Part shown: positions 9,032 to 17,324 of the stretch, piece after piece
How the letters are laid out: each line of letters starts with the position of its first letter
How positions within the stretch are numbered: position 1 is the stretch's first letter
Source of the DNA: Butyricimonas faecihominis
GTDB taxonomy: Bacteria > Bacteroidota > Bacteroidia > Bacteroidales > Marinifilaceae
Length of the DNA stretch: 64,000 nt
Assembly: GCF_033096445.1 (NCBI RefSeq)
Contig: NZ_AP028155.1
Coordinates: 1,369,880-1,433,879, forward strand
Direction: 5' to 3'
Made by a program: the position numbers and the translations under genes
The notes under the pieces: generated by a model
Databases searched by the model: none
Told to the model about the DNA's origin: nothing
The model's input: only the letters and a program-made list of their open reading frames with translations

Positions 9032-9069
9032 TCGTGCGAAAATAAGAAAAAAATCATACCTTCGCACGA
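9032..9069 (+). promoter_or_regulatory. SDR promoter region flanked by a perfect inverted repeat
   Basis: TCGTGCGAA (9032-9040) and its exact complement TTCGCACGA (9061-9069) lie 20 bp apart. They bracket and overlap a -7-like box TACCTTCG (9057-9064) upstream of the SDR gene. This layout fits an operator for a dimeric regulator, or a leader hairpin. The box deviates from TAnnTTTG at one base. Confidence 0.5.
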
Positions 9070-9090
9070 CAGATTTAAACAATAATTACT

Positions 9091-9846
9091 ATGAACAAGA
9101 TAGCGTTAATCACAGGGGCCACTTCCGGTATCGGAAAGGCAACAGCGACCAAATTGGCCGAAATCGGGTATAACCTCATTATCACCGGACGCCGGGGCGA
9201 TCGTCTGACCGCACTGGAAGACGAATTAAAGGCAAAAGGCATTCAAGTACTGGCTCTTCAATTCGATGTTCGTAACCAACAGGAAGTCCACAACGCAATC
9301 AGCAACCTACCGGCAGAATGGCAAAATATAGATATTTTAGTCAATAATGCAGGTCTTGCCGTGGGAACTTCTCCTATCCAAGATGGGATTTTAGATGATT
9401 GGGAACGCATGATCGACACCAACGTGAAAGGCCTTCTTTACATCACCCACGAAGTAGCCCCCTTGATGATCAAAAATGAAAAAGGACATATCGTCAACAT
9501 CGCCTCCGTGGCAGGTAAGGAAGTTTACCCCGGCGGGAACGTGTATTGTGCCACCAAACACGCCGTGGACGCCCTTTCCAAAGCCATGCGCATTGATATG
9601 TTGAAACACAACATCAAGGTAACCAACATCGCTCCGGGAATGGTTGAAACCGAATTCTCCGTAGTGCGCTACAAAGGTGACCAACAAGCCGCAGACAACG
9701 TGTACAAGGGTGTTACCCCCCTCACGGGAGAAGACATCGCCGACACGATCGTGTTTGCCGTGACCCGCCCGGCTCACATCTGTTTGAACGATATTCAGAT
9801 TATGCCTACCGCTCAAGCTAGTTCCAGAGACGTGAACAGAAAATAA
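9091..9846 (+). CDS. SDR-family NADP-dependent 3-hydroxy acid dehydrogenase (YdfG-like)
   Basis: This 251-residue classical short-chain dehydrogenase has the cofactor motif TGATSGIG at residues 8-15, a following GRR that favours NADP, the NNAG structural motif near 86, and the catalytic triad S139, Y152, K156 (YCATK). Its overall sequence is closest to the YdfG group, which oxidises 3-hydroxy acids such as serine, allo-threonine and 3-hydroxypropionate, or reduces malonic semialdehyde. It is monocistronic. Substrate assignment is by family resemblance only. Confidence 0.88.
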   Translation: MNKIALITGATSGIGKATATKLAEIGYNLIITGRRGDRLTALEDELKAKGIQVLALQFDVRNQQEVHNAISNLPAEWQNIDILVNNAGLAVGTSPIQDGILDDWERMIDTNVKGLLYITHEVAPLMIKNEKGHIVNIASVAGKEVYPGGNVYCATKHAVDALSKAMRIDMLKHNIKVTNIAPGMVETEFSVVRYKGDQQAADNVYKGVTPLTGEDIADTIVFAVTRPAHICLNDIQIMPTAQASSRDVNRK

Positions 9847-9879
9847 CAAGAGTATTCAAAAGGGAAAATCGATTGGTAA

Positions 9880-9940
9880 TCAGCTCTCCCCCTGTGTAAG
9901 GGGGAGCTGGAGGGGGTAGCTTTACTGGATAAGACTTTTT
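9880..9940. repeat. GC-rich palindromic repeat, family A, copy 1 (left end lost)
   Basis: The core CTCCCCCTGTGTAAGGGGGAG forms a hairpin and is followed by CTGGAGGGGGTAGC and a right end ggataagacttttta, the same right end as copy 3 at 60077-60088. No matching left terminal repeat is seen, so this copy is probably truncated. It lies downstream of the SDR gene. Confidence 0.75.
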
Positions 9941-9971
9941 AAACAGTCCCGTTGAGATCCAAACTAAAAAG

Positions 9972-10040
9972 AAAATGCACTCTCACAGTGCAAAATTTAG
10001 ATAAAAATGCACTCTTGCAGTGCATTTTTTATTATCTTTG
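9972..10040 (+). promoter_or_regulatory. two tandem TGCACT palindromes overlapping the promoter of the AAA ATPase gene
   Basis: Palindrome 1 is ATGCACT-ctcac-AGTGCA (9975-9992, preceded by AAA). Palindrome 2 is AAAAATGCACT-cttgc-AGTGCATTTTT (10003-10029). Their centres are about 32 bp apart, three helical turns. The -7 box TATCTTTG is at 10033-10040, which places palindrome 2 over the expected -33 region. This looks like a double operator for autoregulation or repression; the regulator is unknown. Confidence 0.65.
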
Positions 10041-10057
10041 TGGAAAAGGAACGTGAT

Positions 10058-11227
10058 ATGGAAAAATTATTGGAACATTTTAACAAGCTACTTCAGGAAA
10101 CAAAGACCGACTTCCACCGATATATTTATTCCCAAATAAATTGGAATAGCCGAATGATCGGTATAACCGGACCAAGAGGTGTTGGTAAAACCACCCTGAT
10201 ACTCCAATATATCAAAGAGAATTTGAATCCCAATACGGCATTGTACGTCACTGCTGAAGATTTCTACTTTGCAGACCATAAACTTCTAGACTTGGCCGAT
10301 TCATACACGAAAGTAGGCGGTAAACACTTGTTTATCGATGAAATTCACAAGTATAAAAATTGGTCGAAAGAATTAAAACTAATCTATGATTACCACCCGG
10401 AATTAAAAATCATATTTACCGGGTCCTCGATACTAGACATCAATAAAGGAGTTTCCGATCTGAGTCGAAGAGCCATCATGTACCAAATGCAGGGACTTTC
10501 TTTCCGAGAATACTTGCAACTATTCCATCAAATCTCAACCGACATCTACGGTTTACAGGACATCATCACCCACAAGGTGGAAATTCCGGAATCAATACAT
10601 CCCCTGCCCCTTTTTCAGGATTACCTGAAACGAGGTTACTATCCATTTGCCCTAGAAGACACATACGATCAGCGTTTACGACAGATCATCAACCAAACGC
10701 TGGAATCCGATATTCCCCTGTACGCGGATATGAATGTATCCACGGGCCGAAAGCTAAAACAATTATTAGCGATCATAGCGAAAAGTGTCCCGTTTAAACC
10801 CAACCTAAGTAGCATTGCGGAAATGTTGGGAGCCAGTCGTAATAATATAGCCGATTATTGCCTGTACATTGAAGAAGCCGGACTTATTTCACAACTACGT
10901 GATGCCACCGGCGGTGTTCGAGGATTAGGAAAAGTAAACAAAATTTATTTGGATAACACGAATTTAATTTACAATCTAGCACACGAGAATTCGAATATCG
11001 GCAATATCCGGGAAACATTCTTTTTTAATCAAACCAGAGTCATTGCTGACGTTATTGCATCCCCCGCATCCGACTTCCTGATCAATGACATCACGTTTGA
11101 AGTCGGGGGAAAGAACAAAAAGCAAAAACAGATTCAAAATATTGAAAACAGCTTTGTTGTAAAAGATGATATTGAATTCGGGTACATGAACATCATTCCA
11201 CTCTGGCATTTTGGAATGACGTACTAA
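10058..11227 (+). CDS. AAA-family ATPase of the DUF4143 type
   Basis: The 389-residue protein starts at ATG 10058, just after a TATCTTTG promoter box; an upstream ATG at 10007 lies inside the operator palindrome and is not credible. It has Walker A GPRGVGKTT at residues 38-46, Walker B HLFIDEIHKYKNW near 95, a sensor segment IIFTGSSILDI near 120, and a C-terminal winged-helix/nuclease-like DUF4143 region that ends with DITFEVGGKNKKQKQI. Bacteroidetes carry many paralogues of this family with unknown role. No toxin, nuclease or partner gene adjoins it. Confidence 0.85.
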   Translation: MEKLLEHFNKLLQETKTDFHRYIYSQINWNSRMIGITGPRGVGKTTLILQYIKENLNPNTALYVTAEDFYFADHKLLDLADSYTKVGGKHLFIDEIHKYKNWSKELKLIYDYHPELKIIFTGSSILDINKGVSDLSRRAIMYQMQGLSFREYLQLFHQISTDIYGLQDIITHKVEIPESIHPLPLFQDYLKRGYYPFALEDTYDQRLRQIINQTLESDIPLYADMNVSTGRKLKQLLAIIAKSVPFKPNLSSIAEMLGASRNNIADYCLYIEEAGLISQLRDATGGVRGLGKVNKIYLDNTNLIYNLAHENSNIGNIRETFFFNQTRVIADVIASPASDFLINDITFEVGGKNKKQKQIQNIENSFVVKDDIEFGYMNIIPLWHFGMTY

Positions 11228-11235
11228 AATTTTAC

Positions 11236-11243
11236 TATATTTG
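11236..11243 (+). promoter_or_regulatory. -7 promoter box of the NigD-like gene
   Basis: TATATTTG matches TAnnTTTG and lies 21 bp before the ATG at 11265. This rules out a TTG start inside the box and gives the gene its own promoter despite the 37-bp gap from the ATPase gene. Confidence 0.6.
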
Positions 11244-11264
11244 CTGCATTATAATCAATTATGT

Positions 11265-11987
11265 ATGAATACAAATTTGCTGACTACCATTACCCTATTT
11301 ATATGTCTAGTAATAGGCTCTAGTTGCAATGACAACAAAGATGACGGCTCAAGAGGTTTCATGTGTGTTGCCACGATTATCGGGGACACGACAAATGGTT
11401 TCTATTGCTATCTGGATGGCGGGGGACTGGTAATCTCATACGACCAAAATCTCGCTGATGCGGAAAGAGGCTATTTCGGCTTTTATTATAACGAGGAAGA
11501 CTGGGAAACCTCCGCAAACGATGAAAAGTTTATCAACAATGCCCATGTCGTCACATGGTCAAAATACGAGATAATTCACCCAATTAGCAAAGAGGAGGCC
11601 AATAATACTAACATAGCCGAGAATTGTCAATTACCATCATTATTAGGTGTAGGCTATGGGTATCATGGTTATTTCGATCTACATGCAGGTTTCTCCACGG
11701 TGAACTCGGTAACCGGAGAGAAAATTCAAGGTAAAATCAATTTAGTATATGACCCTCAAGAACAAACCCAAGATTCACTGAAATTGCAACTTTACTACAA
11801 TCCGAATACTCCCGATGATTGGTCAAAAACTCAGACCGACTACGGAACCGTATCATGTGATATTTCATCACTTGTAAACCTTCAGCAATGGAAAGATTCG
11901 GTAACTATTGTCGTAAAATCCGGTGATAAAGAAAAACATCGCACCAAGATCAGCAAAAATGACTTTCTAAAACCCGACAAACATTAA
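11265..11987 (+). CDS. NigD-like lipoprotein
   Basis: The 240-residue protein begins with a lipoprotein signal peptide (MNTNLLTTITLFICLVIGSSC, lipobox ending at Cys21). It then has the NigD pattern: an N-terminal beta domain (FYCYLDGGGLVISYD, then RGYFGFYY) and a C-terminal beta domain (KINLVYDPQ to KLQLYYNPN). NigD-like proteins are outer-membrane-associated lipoproteins of Bacteroidetes, named from a bacteriocin-linked gene; most have no known role. The gene meets pbpC tail to tail with a single base between the stop codons and no visible terminator. Confidence 0.75.
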   Translation: MNTNLLTTITLFICLVIGSSCNDNKDDGSRGFMCVATIIGDTTNGFYCYLDGGGLVISYDQNLADAERGYFGFYYNEEDWETSANDEKFINNAHVVTWSKYEIIHPISKEEANNTNIAENCQLPSLLGVGYGYHGYFDLHAGFSTVNSVTGEKIQGKINLVYDPQEQTQDSLKLQLYYNPNTPDDWSKTQTDYGTVSCDISSLVNLQQWKDSVTIVVKSGDKEKHRTKISKNDFLKPDKH

Positions 11988-11988
11988 T

Positions 11989-14367
11989 TCATTTATAATC
12001 CTTTTCCCCATCCACGACAACAAAACTCTGCCGTAGTGAATTTCCCTTCGCATCCACGAGATAAAGCGTATGTCGTCCGGGGGCCACATTTACCTCTAAC
12101 TGGTGATGATAACGGGTAGTTCCCAAGAATTGATCATCGATATGCCAGTACACCAACGTGGAAGGCTCCCGATGAGCCATTTCAAATACAACACCACGTA
12201 CCACTCCCCCTAAATCTTTGGGTATAAACACCCGCAATCCCCACTGCGGGTAAATCATTTCCATCACATCATCCTGTCCCCGCTGGCAATCGGCACGATA
12301 AGGTGGTAATTTCTTGTAATCCGAATGTGTGCGGGCATAATACCACTCCTGCACGGGAGACAGCACGAACCAAGGTTCAATCCTCATGCGTGACACGGAT
12401 TCACATTCCGAATCCACCCGGAATTTACCCGTCCGATCAAGATTCACCAATCGATGGTAAGGACAAACCTCTGTTTTCTCCCCGGCACGGGCAACATAAA
12501 CGGTATCTATTTCCGGGCATATTGAAGATGCCCGATACCCACTCTTACGACAAACAGCAACCGCGGACAACTCCTCCTTCGGCATATAGAAACGAGCATC
12601 TGTCCTCACCAGAGAGGCCACCTCAAACAAAATCGGTGCCGCAGCCCGTACCCCGATCAGCCCGGGACGTCCCTCACCATCCGCATTACCAACCCACACG
12701 CCAATCACGTACTCCGGATTCACCCCCACCGCCCAAGCATCCCGGAAACCGAAACTCGTTCCCGTCTTCCAAGAAAGATTCATCGAAGAGGCAAAATTCT
12801 TCCATCCTGACTCCAAATCCGGTCGTTCCACATCTTGCAAAGCCTTGAGTGTAAGCCATACCGCCGCGGCATTGACCACGTTATTCTGCACCTCGACACT
12901 ATCCACCTGTTCACCTTCCCAAAGTCGTAAACGTCGAAACTCGTGGTTAAAACTCGTCCCGTCACACTCGTTATAGTGCCTCAAAATGGAAGCCATCCCC
13001 CCGTACATATTACACAAATCCCACAACTTACACTCGGCTCCTCCCAAAATCAAGCTTAACCCGTAATTCTCCGCCTTCCGATTTAACGTCGTAATCCCCA
13101 TCTTTTTCAAATCATCATAGAAATGCTCCACCCCATACTCCCGCAACAAACGCACGAAAGGAATATTCAAAGACATTGACAACGCCCTGTCGGCAGGGAC
13201 AATCCCTTGGAAATCCTTGTTAAAATTCGAGGGAACATATCCCCCGAAACGGGACGGAACGTCCGACACGATCGTCCCCGGCAAGATATACCCGGATTGC
13301 TGCATCAGCGCGTACAACGCCGGTTTCAAAATACTCCCCGAACTACGGTTCGACGTGATAATATCCACTTGATTTCCCCCGTCATCACGCACCTTAGGCC
13401 CGTTTCCCACGTAAGCCCGTACCTGTCCGGTCGGGATATGTGCAACCAACACGGCTGCATTATAGATATGATTGTGTTTTAACACATCAATATGCCGCCT
13501 TACAATCCCGTTCACCTGTTCTTGCAATCGGGAATCAATAAACGTCTGGCTGATCTTCCCCCGACGCTGCCCGTAAGCTCTTGCCAGCAAATGAGGTGCG
13601 ATACACTCCGGACTATACACCTGTTCCGGTAAAGGTTCCGCCATCGCCATTTCCAGATCCCCTTGCTCAAAATATCCCTGTTCATAAAGTTCACGCAACA
13701 ATGCATCCCGCTTTCCTTTCAAACCGGGCATATTCTTTCCCGGGTACATCAAAGCCGGGGCATTCGGCAACACGGCAAGCAATGCCGCCTCGGCCCAGCT
13801 CAGTTCATCCGGCTGACGATTAAAATATTTCAACGAAGCCGCCTGTATTCCCACGATATTCCCACCAAAAGGGGCGTGGTCCACGTACATATTCAGAATC
13901 TCCCATTTCGTGTAACTCTGTTCCAGACGAATCGCCAGCAACATTTCCAATATCTTCTCCGGAATCGTCCGGGGTGGGTTGTCACGTGACAGCCGAATCA
14001 CCTGCATCGTCAACGTACTCCCGCCACTCACCACCGAACCACTCCGCACGTTCAACCACAACGCCCGTCCCACCGCTAGCGGGTCCACCCCGGAGTGAGT
14101 CAAAAACCGCTTATCCTCGAAACACAGTAAAGCGGCCATATACTTCATGGAAAGGCGCCCCCTGCCCGACACCCGGTACTGCCCGTCACTCGCCACCGTC
14201 ATACCCATAATCTCCCCCTCCTTATCCAAAATCACGGTAGAATAAGGCACTGTAAACAACGGGGTTGGTAGAAAATACCACCACCCTATCACCAAGGCAA
14301 GCAACACACTCCCCCCGATCCCTAACCTAAGGATCGGCCTTCGCATAGTTTCTCTCCCGACACGCAT
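11989..14367 (-). CDS. pbpC: penicillin-binding protein 1C
   Basis: The 792-residue bifunctional peptidoglycan synthase has an N-terminal membrane anchor at residues 14-35. A GT51 glycosyltransferase domain (LCFEDKRFLTHSGVDP near 85, GGSTLTMQVIRL near 120) is followed by a transpeptidase domain with active-site SGSILKPAL near 345 and KTGTSFGFRDAW near 535. A C-terminal BiPBP_C-type beta domain covers the last 90 residues. It starts 10 bp after fmt in the same operon. PbpC is often paired with an alpha-2-macroglobulin gene; none is present here. Confidence 0.93.
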   Translation of the reverse strand: MRVGRETMRRPILRLGIGGSVLLALVIGWWYFLPTPLFTVPYSTVILDKEGEIMGMTVASDGQYRVSGRGRLSMKYMAALLCFEDKRFLTHSGVDPLAVGRALWLNVRSGSVVSGGSTLTMQVIRLSRDNPPRTIPEKILEMLLAIRLEQSYTKWEILNMYVDHAPFGGNIVGIQAASLKYFNRQPDELSWAEAALLAVLPNAPALMYPGKNMPGLKGKRDALLRELYEQGYFEQGDLEMAMAEPLPEQVYSPECIAPHLLARAYGQRRGKISQTFIDSRLQEQVNGIVRRHIDVLKHNHIYNAAVLVAHIPTGQVRAYVGNGPKVRDDGGNQVDIITSNRSSGSILKPALYALMQQSGYILPGTIVSDVPSRFGGYVPSNFNKDFQGIVPADRALSMSLNIPFVRLLREYGVEHFYDDLKKMGITTLNRKAENYGLSLILGGAECKLWDLCNMYGGMASILRHYNECDGTSFNHEFRRLRLWEGEQVDSVEVQNNVVNAAAVWLTLKALQDVERPDLESGWKNFASSMNLSWKTGTSFGFRDAWAVGVNPEYVIGVWVGNADGEGRPGLIGVRAAAPILFEVASLVRTDARFYMPKEELSAVAVCRKSGYRASSICPEIDTVYVARAGEKTEVCPYHRLVNLDRTGKFRVDSECESVSRMRIEPWFVLSPVQEWYYARTHSDYKKLPPYRADCQRGQDDVMEMIYPQWGLRVFIPKDLGGVVRGVVFEMAHREPSTLVYWHIDDQFLGTTRYHHQLEVNVAPGRHTLYLVDAKGNSLRQSFVVVDGEKDYK

Positions 14368-14377
14368 AATAACTTGA

Positions 14378-15334
14378 TTACAGAGAGTAATCCTCTATAT
14401 GAAATCCCCGCAGGAACTCTTCCGTCTTCATCCGCTTTTTCCCGGACAACTGCAACTCTTTTATCCGAATGACTCCCCCCTTTACCAACACGTCCAAGTA
14501 AGTTTTATTATCCGTTGACAGACCCACTTCTTTCCCATGATCTTTCACGATTCGCTCCGTCTCGAAAATCTTCAATGACACAATTTCCCCGTTCTTCTTG
14601 TTTCGGAACTCGGTCCACGCCGTCGGAAAAGGTGAAAGTCCTCGTATATGATTAAAAATAGCGTCCACCCCTAGTGACCAATCCACCTTCATATCCTCCT
14701 TGAATATTTTAGGTGCGTGTTTCGGTTCACGTCCGGCCAGCAACCCGCCCTGATCCTGCAACGGGTAATCACCGACAGCCATAGCCTCCACCGTTTTCAC
14801 CAGCAAATCGGCGCCCGTGTACATCAATTGATCATGCAACTCCCCGGCCGTCATGTTCGGTCCGATCTCCACCCGTTCTTGGAAAATCAAATTCCCGGTA
14901 TCAATCTCGTGTTTCAAAAGAAAAGTCGTCACCCCGCTACAAGTCTCCCCGTTCATCACCGCCCAATTGATCGGGGCTGCACCCCGGTAATCCGGCAACA
15001 GTGATGCGTGTAAATTTACCGTTCCCAACGGGGGCATATTCCAAACCACCTCCGGCAACATCTTAAATGCCACCACGAGCTGCAAATCCGCTTGAAAAGC
15101 CCTCAACTCCTCCAAAAACCGTTCATCCCGGAAACGCTCCGGCTGCAACACGGGAATCCTCTTCTCCATGGCAAACTTCTTCACAGGAGACTCTTGAATC
15201 TTTTGTCCCCTCCCCGCCGGTTTATCCGGATTGGTCACGACAGCCACGACCTTGTGTCCGGCCTCCAGCAACTTCTGTAACGGATACACCGCAAAATCCG
15301 GTGTTCCCATGTACACGATTCTCAATTCACGCAT
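14378..15334 (-). CDS. fmt: methionyl-tRNA formyltransferase
   Basis: Fmt transfers a formyl group from 10-formyl-THF to initiator Met-tRNA. The 318-residue protein begins MRELRIVYMGTPDFAVYPL and has the catalytic loop NLHASLLPDYRGAAPINWA near 110 and the C-terminal OB-like domain from about 205. The start at 15334 is chosen because the family starts at this point; an in-frame ATG 60 bp upstream would add an atypical tail. The chosen start overlaps the stop of the LptF/G-like gene by 8 bp, consistent with coupling. Confidence 0.95.
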   Translation of the reverse strand: MRELRIVYMGTPDFAVYPLQKLLEAGHKVVAVVTNPDKPAGRGQKIQESPVKKFAMEKRIPVLQPERFRDERFLEELRAFQADLQLVVAFKMLPEVVWNMPPLGTVNLHASLLPDYRGAAPINWAVMNGETCSGVTTFLLKHEIDTGNLIFQERVEIGPNMTAGELHDQLMYTGADLLVKTVEAMAVGDYPLQDQGGLLAGREPKHAPKIFKEDMKVDWSLGVDAIFNHIRGLSPFPTAWTEFRNKKNGEIVSLKIFETERIVKDHGKEVGLSTDNKTYLDVLVKGGVIRIKELQLSGKKRMKTEEFLRGFHIEDYSL

Positions 15335-16784
15335 TTTTATCTTTCTTTTTAAAGAAACCGATGATCTTCTTGATGAAATTAGTATACGATTCACTACTCA
15401 TGACAGCCGAATCCGTCATGGCCGTGTAAGTCAAGACAGCCCCCAACGGCAACAGAATCACGGAAGAAATCCACATTCCTTGCCAAGGTTCCAGCACCCC
15501 TTCCCGGGCCGCTCGTTCCCCCATCATCCAGATAATATAATACACGATAAACAGGAAAATCGAAACAACTACTGGCGCTCCCAATCCTCCCTTACGGATG
15601 ATCCCCCCCAACGGGGCCCCGATAAAGAAGAAAATAAAACAAGCAAATGACAAAGTAAACTTTCTGTGCCATTCGATATTATATTTACGAACGGCCTCTT
15701 CGTCCCGTTTATTGATAGATAAATCATTCATGTGACTCGTTTGAGCCCCCCGGGCAAGCTGCACGGCTTGGTCAATCGTGTTTTTCCGTTCCTCCACGTC
15801 AAAAGTCCGGTAAAGACTATCCAGATTCCTGACAACCCCTCTCGTCTCTTCACGAATCACGCTATCCCGCTTGGGGTTTCTCTCCTGCTTCTTCACGTAA
15901 TTCTCCCGGAGCATATCGTGCGCTTTTCTTTGTTTCCGGCCATCCAATCGTAGGGACAGGGCCGAAACCGTACTATCCAGCTGGGCTATATTCAACATCC
16001 CGTAGCTATTCTTGAACAAGTCTTCATCCGTACGCTGCAAATCCTTATCACCCAACGGGATAATAAAATACTGTTTGTCAAACTGCACGCGCCGGAAAGG
16101 ATAGGTTTTATTATTATTCGACTTCAATCCCTCGTCCGTGTACGTGTAACCGTGATACAACTCCACCTCCATGAAACGCCCCGTCGGGTCTGCCTCCATG
16201 ATACCGGAATCCGCAATCGTCATCTCGTAATTACCCCTTCGATCCGTGTGATTGTAAATCAACATATTGTACATCATACCCGACTTCTTGTCGATCTTAT
16301 CCACCTTAATACTATACCCTTCTATATCATTGATAAACACTCCCTCCTTCAAGGATAATTCCGGTTTCTGTCGTTTTATATCGTACAATAAGCTACTCGC
16401 CTTCAAGTTAGCGTAAGGAAGAACATTATTGGAAAAAAAGAAGGCCGCAATCGTGAAAATAACGATCAGCACGATCAACGGTTTCATAATCCGGTACAGG
16501 GAAATACCCGCCGCTTTCAACGCCGTTAACTCGTAATTCTCCCCCAGACTACCGAATGTCATGATGGAAGCCAACAACACTGCCAACGGCAATCCCATCG
16601 GCACCAGTGTCAAAGACACGTAAAAAAGTAATTCTGAAATAACATGGCCTTCCAGTCCTTTTCCCACCAGATCATCAATATATCGCCACAAAAACTGCAT
16701 GATCAAGACGAACATACTGATAAAAAAAGTGGCCACGAAAGGACCGACAAAGCTTTTAAGCATAAACAGGTGGAGCTTCTTCAT
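15327..16784 (-). CDS. LptF/LptG-family permease (YjgP/YjgQ)
   Basis: The 485-residue inner-membrane protein has three or so N-terminal TM helices (FVGPFVATFFISMFVLIMQFLWRY, then MGLPLAVLLASIMTFGSLGENYE). A large periplasmic jellyroll-like region spans residues 120-360, and three C-terminal TM helices begin at FTLSFACFIFFFIGAPLGGIIRKGG. LptF/G form the LPS-extracting ABC transporter with LptB. Bacteroidetes often have single permeases of this kind away from other lpt genes. The start at 16784 (MKKLHLF) is preferred over one 9 bp upstream. A promoter box TATCTTTG lies upstream at 16851-16844. Confidence 0.88.
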   Translation of the reverse strand: MKKLHLFMLKSFVGPFVATFFISMFVLIMQFLWRYIDDLVGKGLEGHVISELLFYVSLTLVPMGLPLAVLLASIMTFGSLGENYELTALKAAGISLYRIMKPLIVLIVIFTIAAFFFSNNVLPYANLKASSLLYDIKRQKPELSLKEGVFINDIEGYSIKVDKIDKKSGMMYNMLIYNHTDRRGNYEMTIADSGIMEADPTGRFMEVELYHGYTYTDEGLKSNNNKTYPFRRVQFDKQYFIIPLGDKDLQRTDEDLFKNSYGMLNIAQLDSTVSALSLRLDGRKQRKAHDMLRENYVKKQERNPKRDSVIREETRGVVRNLDSLYRTFDVEERKNTIDQAVQLARGAQTSHMNDLSINKRDEEAVRKYNIEWHRKFTLSFACFIFFFIGAPLGGIIRKGGLGAPVVVSIFLFIVYYIIWMMGERAAREGVLEPWQGMWISSVILLPLGAVLTYTAMTDSAVMSSESYTNFIKKIIGFFKKKDKNA

Positions 16785-16843
16785 CTTTAGCACCTTATAT
16801 TGGTTTTCTTATTTTTCTACTTTACTCGTGATAAACGAATCCA

Positions 16844-16851
16844 CAAAGATA
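16844..16851 (-). promoter_or_regulatory. -7 box of the LptF/G-like permease-fmt-pbpC operon
   Basis: TATCTTTG on the minus strand matches TAnnTTTG and lies about 60 nt before the permease start codon, inside the gap after the START-like gene. No clear TTTG is seen at -33. Confidence 0.55.
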
Positions 16852-16861
16852 GAAAAAAACT

Positions 16862-17239
16862 TTATCCACCAACCGTGCGATGTAACATTTCGACCTGTTT
16901 ATTCCACAATTCAATGGCATCCCCCTCTTCATCAGCATCCACAAAATCCGTGATGATCAAAGCGACCTCCTCCGTCAAAGGCTCTACGTGGAGCGAAAAT
17001 TCAAAAAATTCTTCCTCATCGTCCGCATCCAGCCACTTGAAGCGCACGTAAGAATTTTTCTTCATATCCACTAACTCCGCTTCTTCACCAATACCATCCC
17101 ACACAAACGTGAAGATATTTCCATCATGTTTCACATCATCGGAAAACCACTCCGCCAAACCGGGAGCAGAACTTAGACGGGAGAACAATATTGTTACCGA
17201 CGATGAGAAAATGTACTCTAAATCGATTCTTTTCCTCAT
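16862..17239 (-). CDS. START-like domain protein
   Basis: This 125-residue acidic protein has the helix-grip pattern of small START/AHSA1-like domains: an N-terminal strand RIDLEYIFSSSVTILFSRLSS, then GLAEWFSDDV, a run of strands (FTFVWDGIGEEAELVDM, SYVRFKWLD) and a C-terminal helix DAIELWNKQVEMLHRTVG. Bacteroidetes share this small cytosolic protein, whose function is unknown. It lies upstream of the LPS permease operon, which has its own promoter. Confidence 0.75.
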   Translation of the reverse strand: MRKRIDLEYIFSSSVTILFSRLSSAPGLAEWFSDDVKHDGNIFTFVWDGIGEEAELVDMKKNSYVRFKWLDADDEEEFFEFSLHVEPLTEEVALIITDFVDADEEGDAIELWNKQVEMLHRTVGG

Positions 17240-17324
17240 ACTTCATTTCAATTTGCTCGACAATATATAAAAATTTTACCGGATATACAAGAAAAAACGA
17301 GACTTTAAGATGAACACATTCCTA

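Noticed and set aside
10007-10057. ATG start at 10007 for the AAA ATPase
   Set aside because: It lies inside an operator palindrome upstream of the -7 box; the family-typical start is at 10058.
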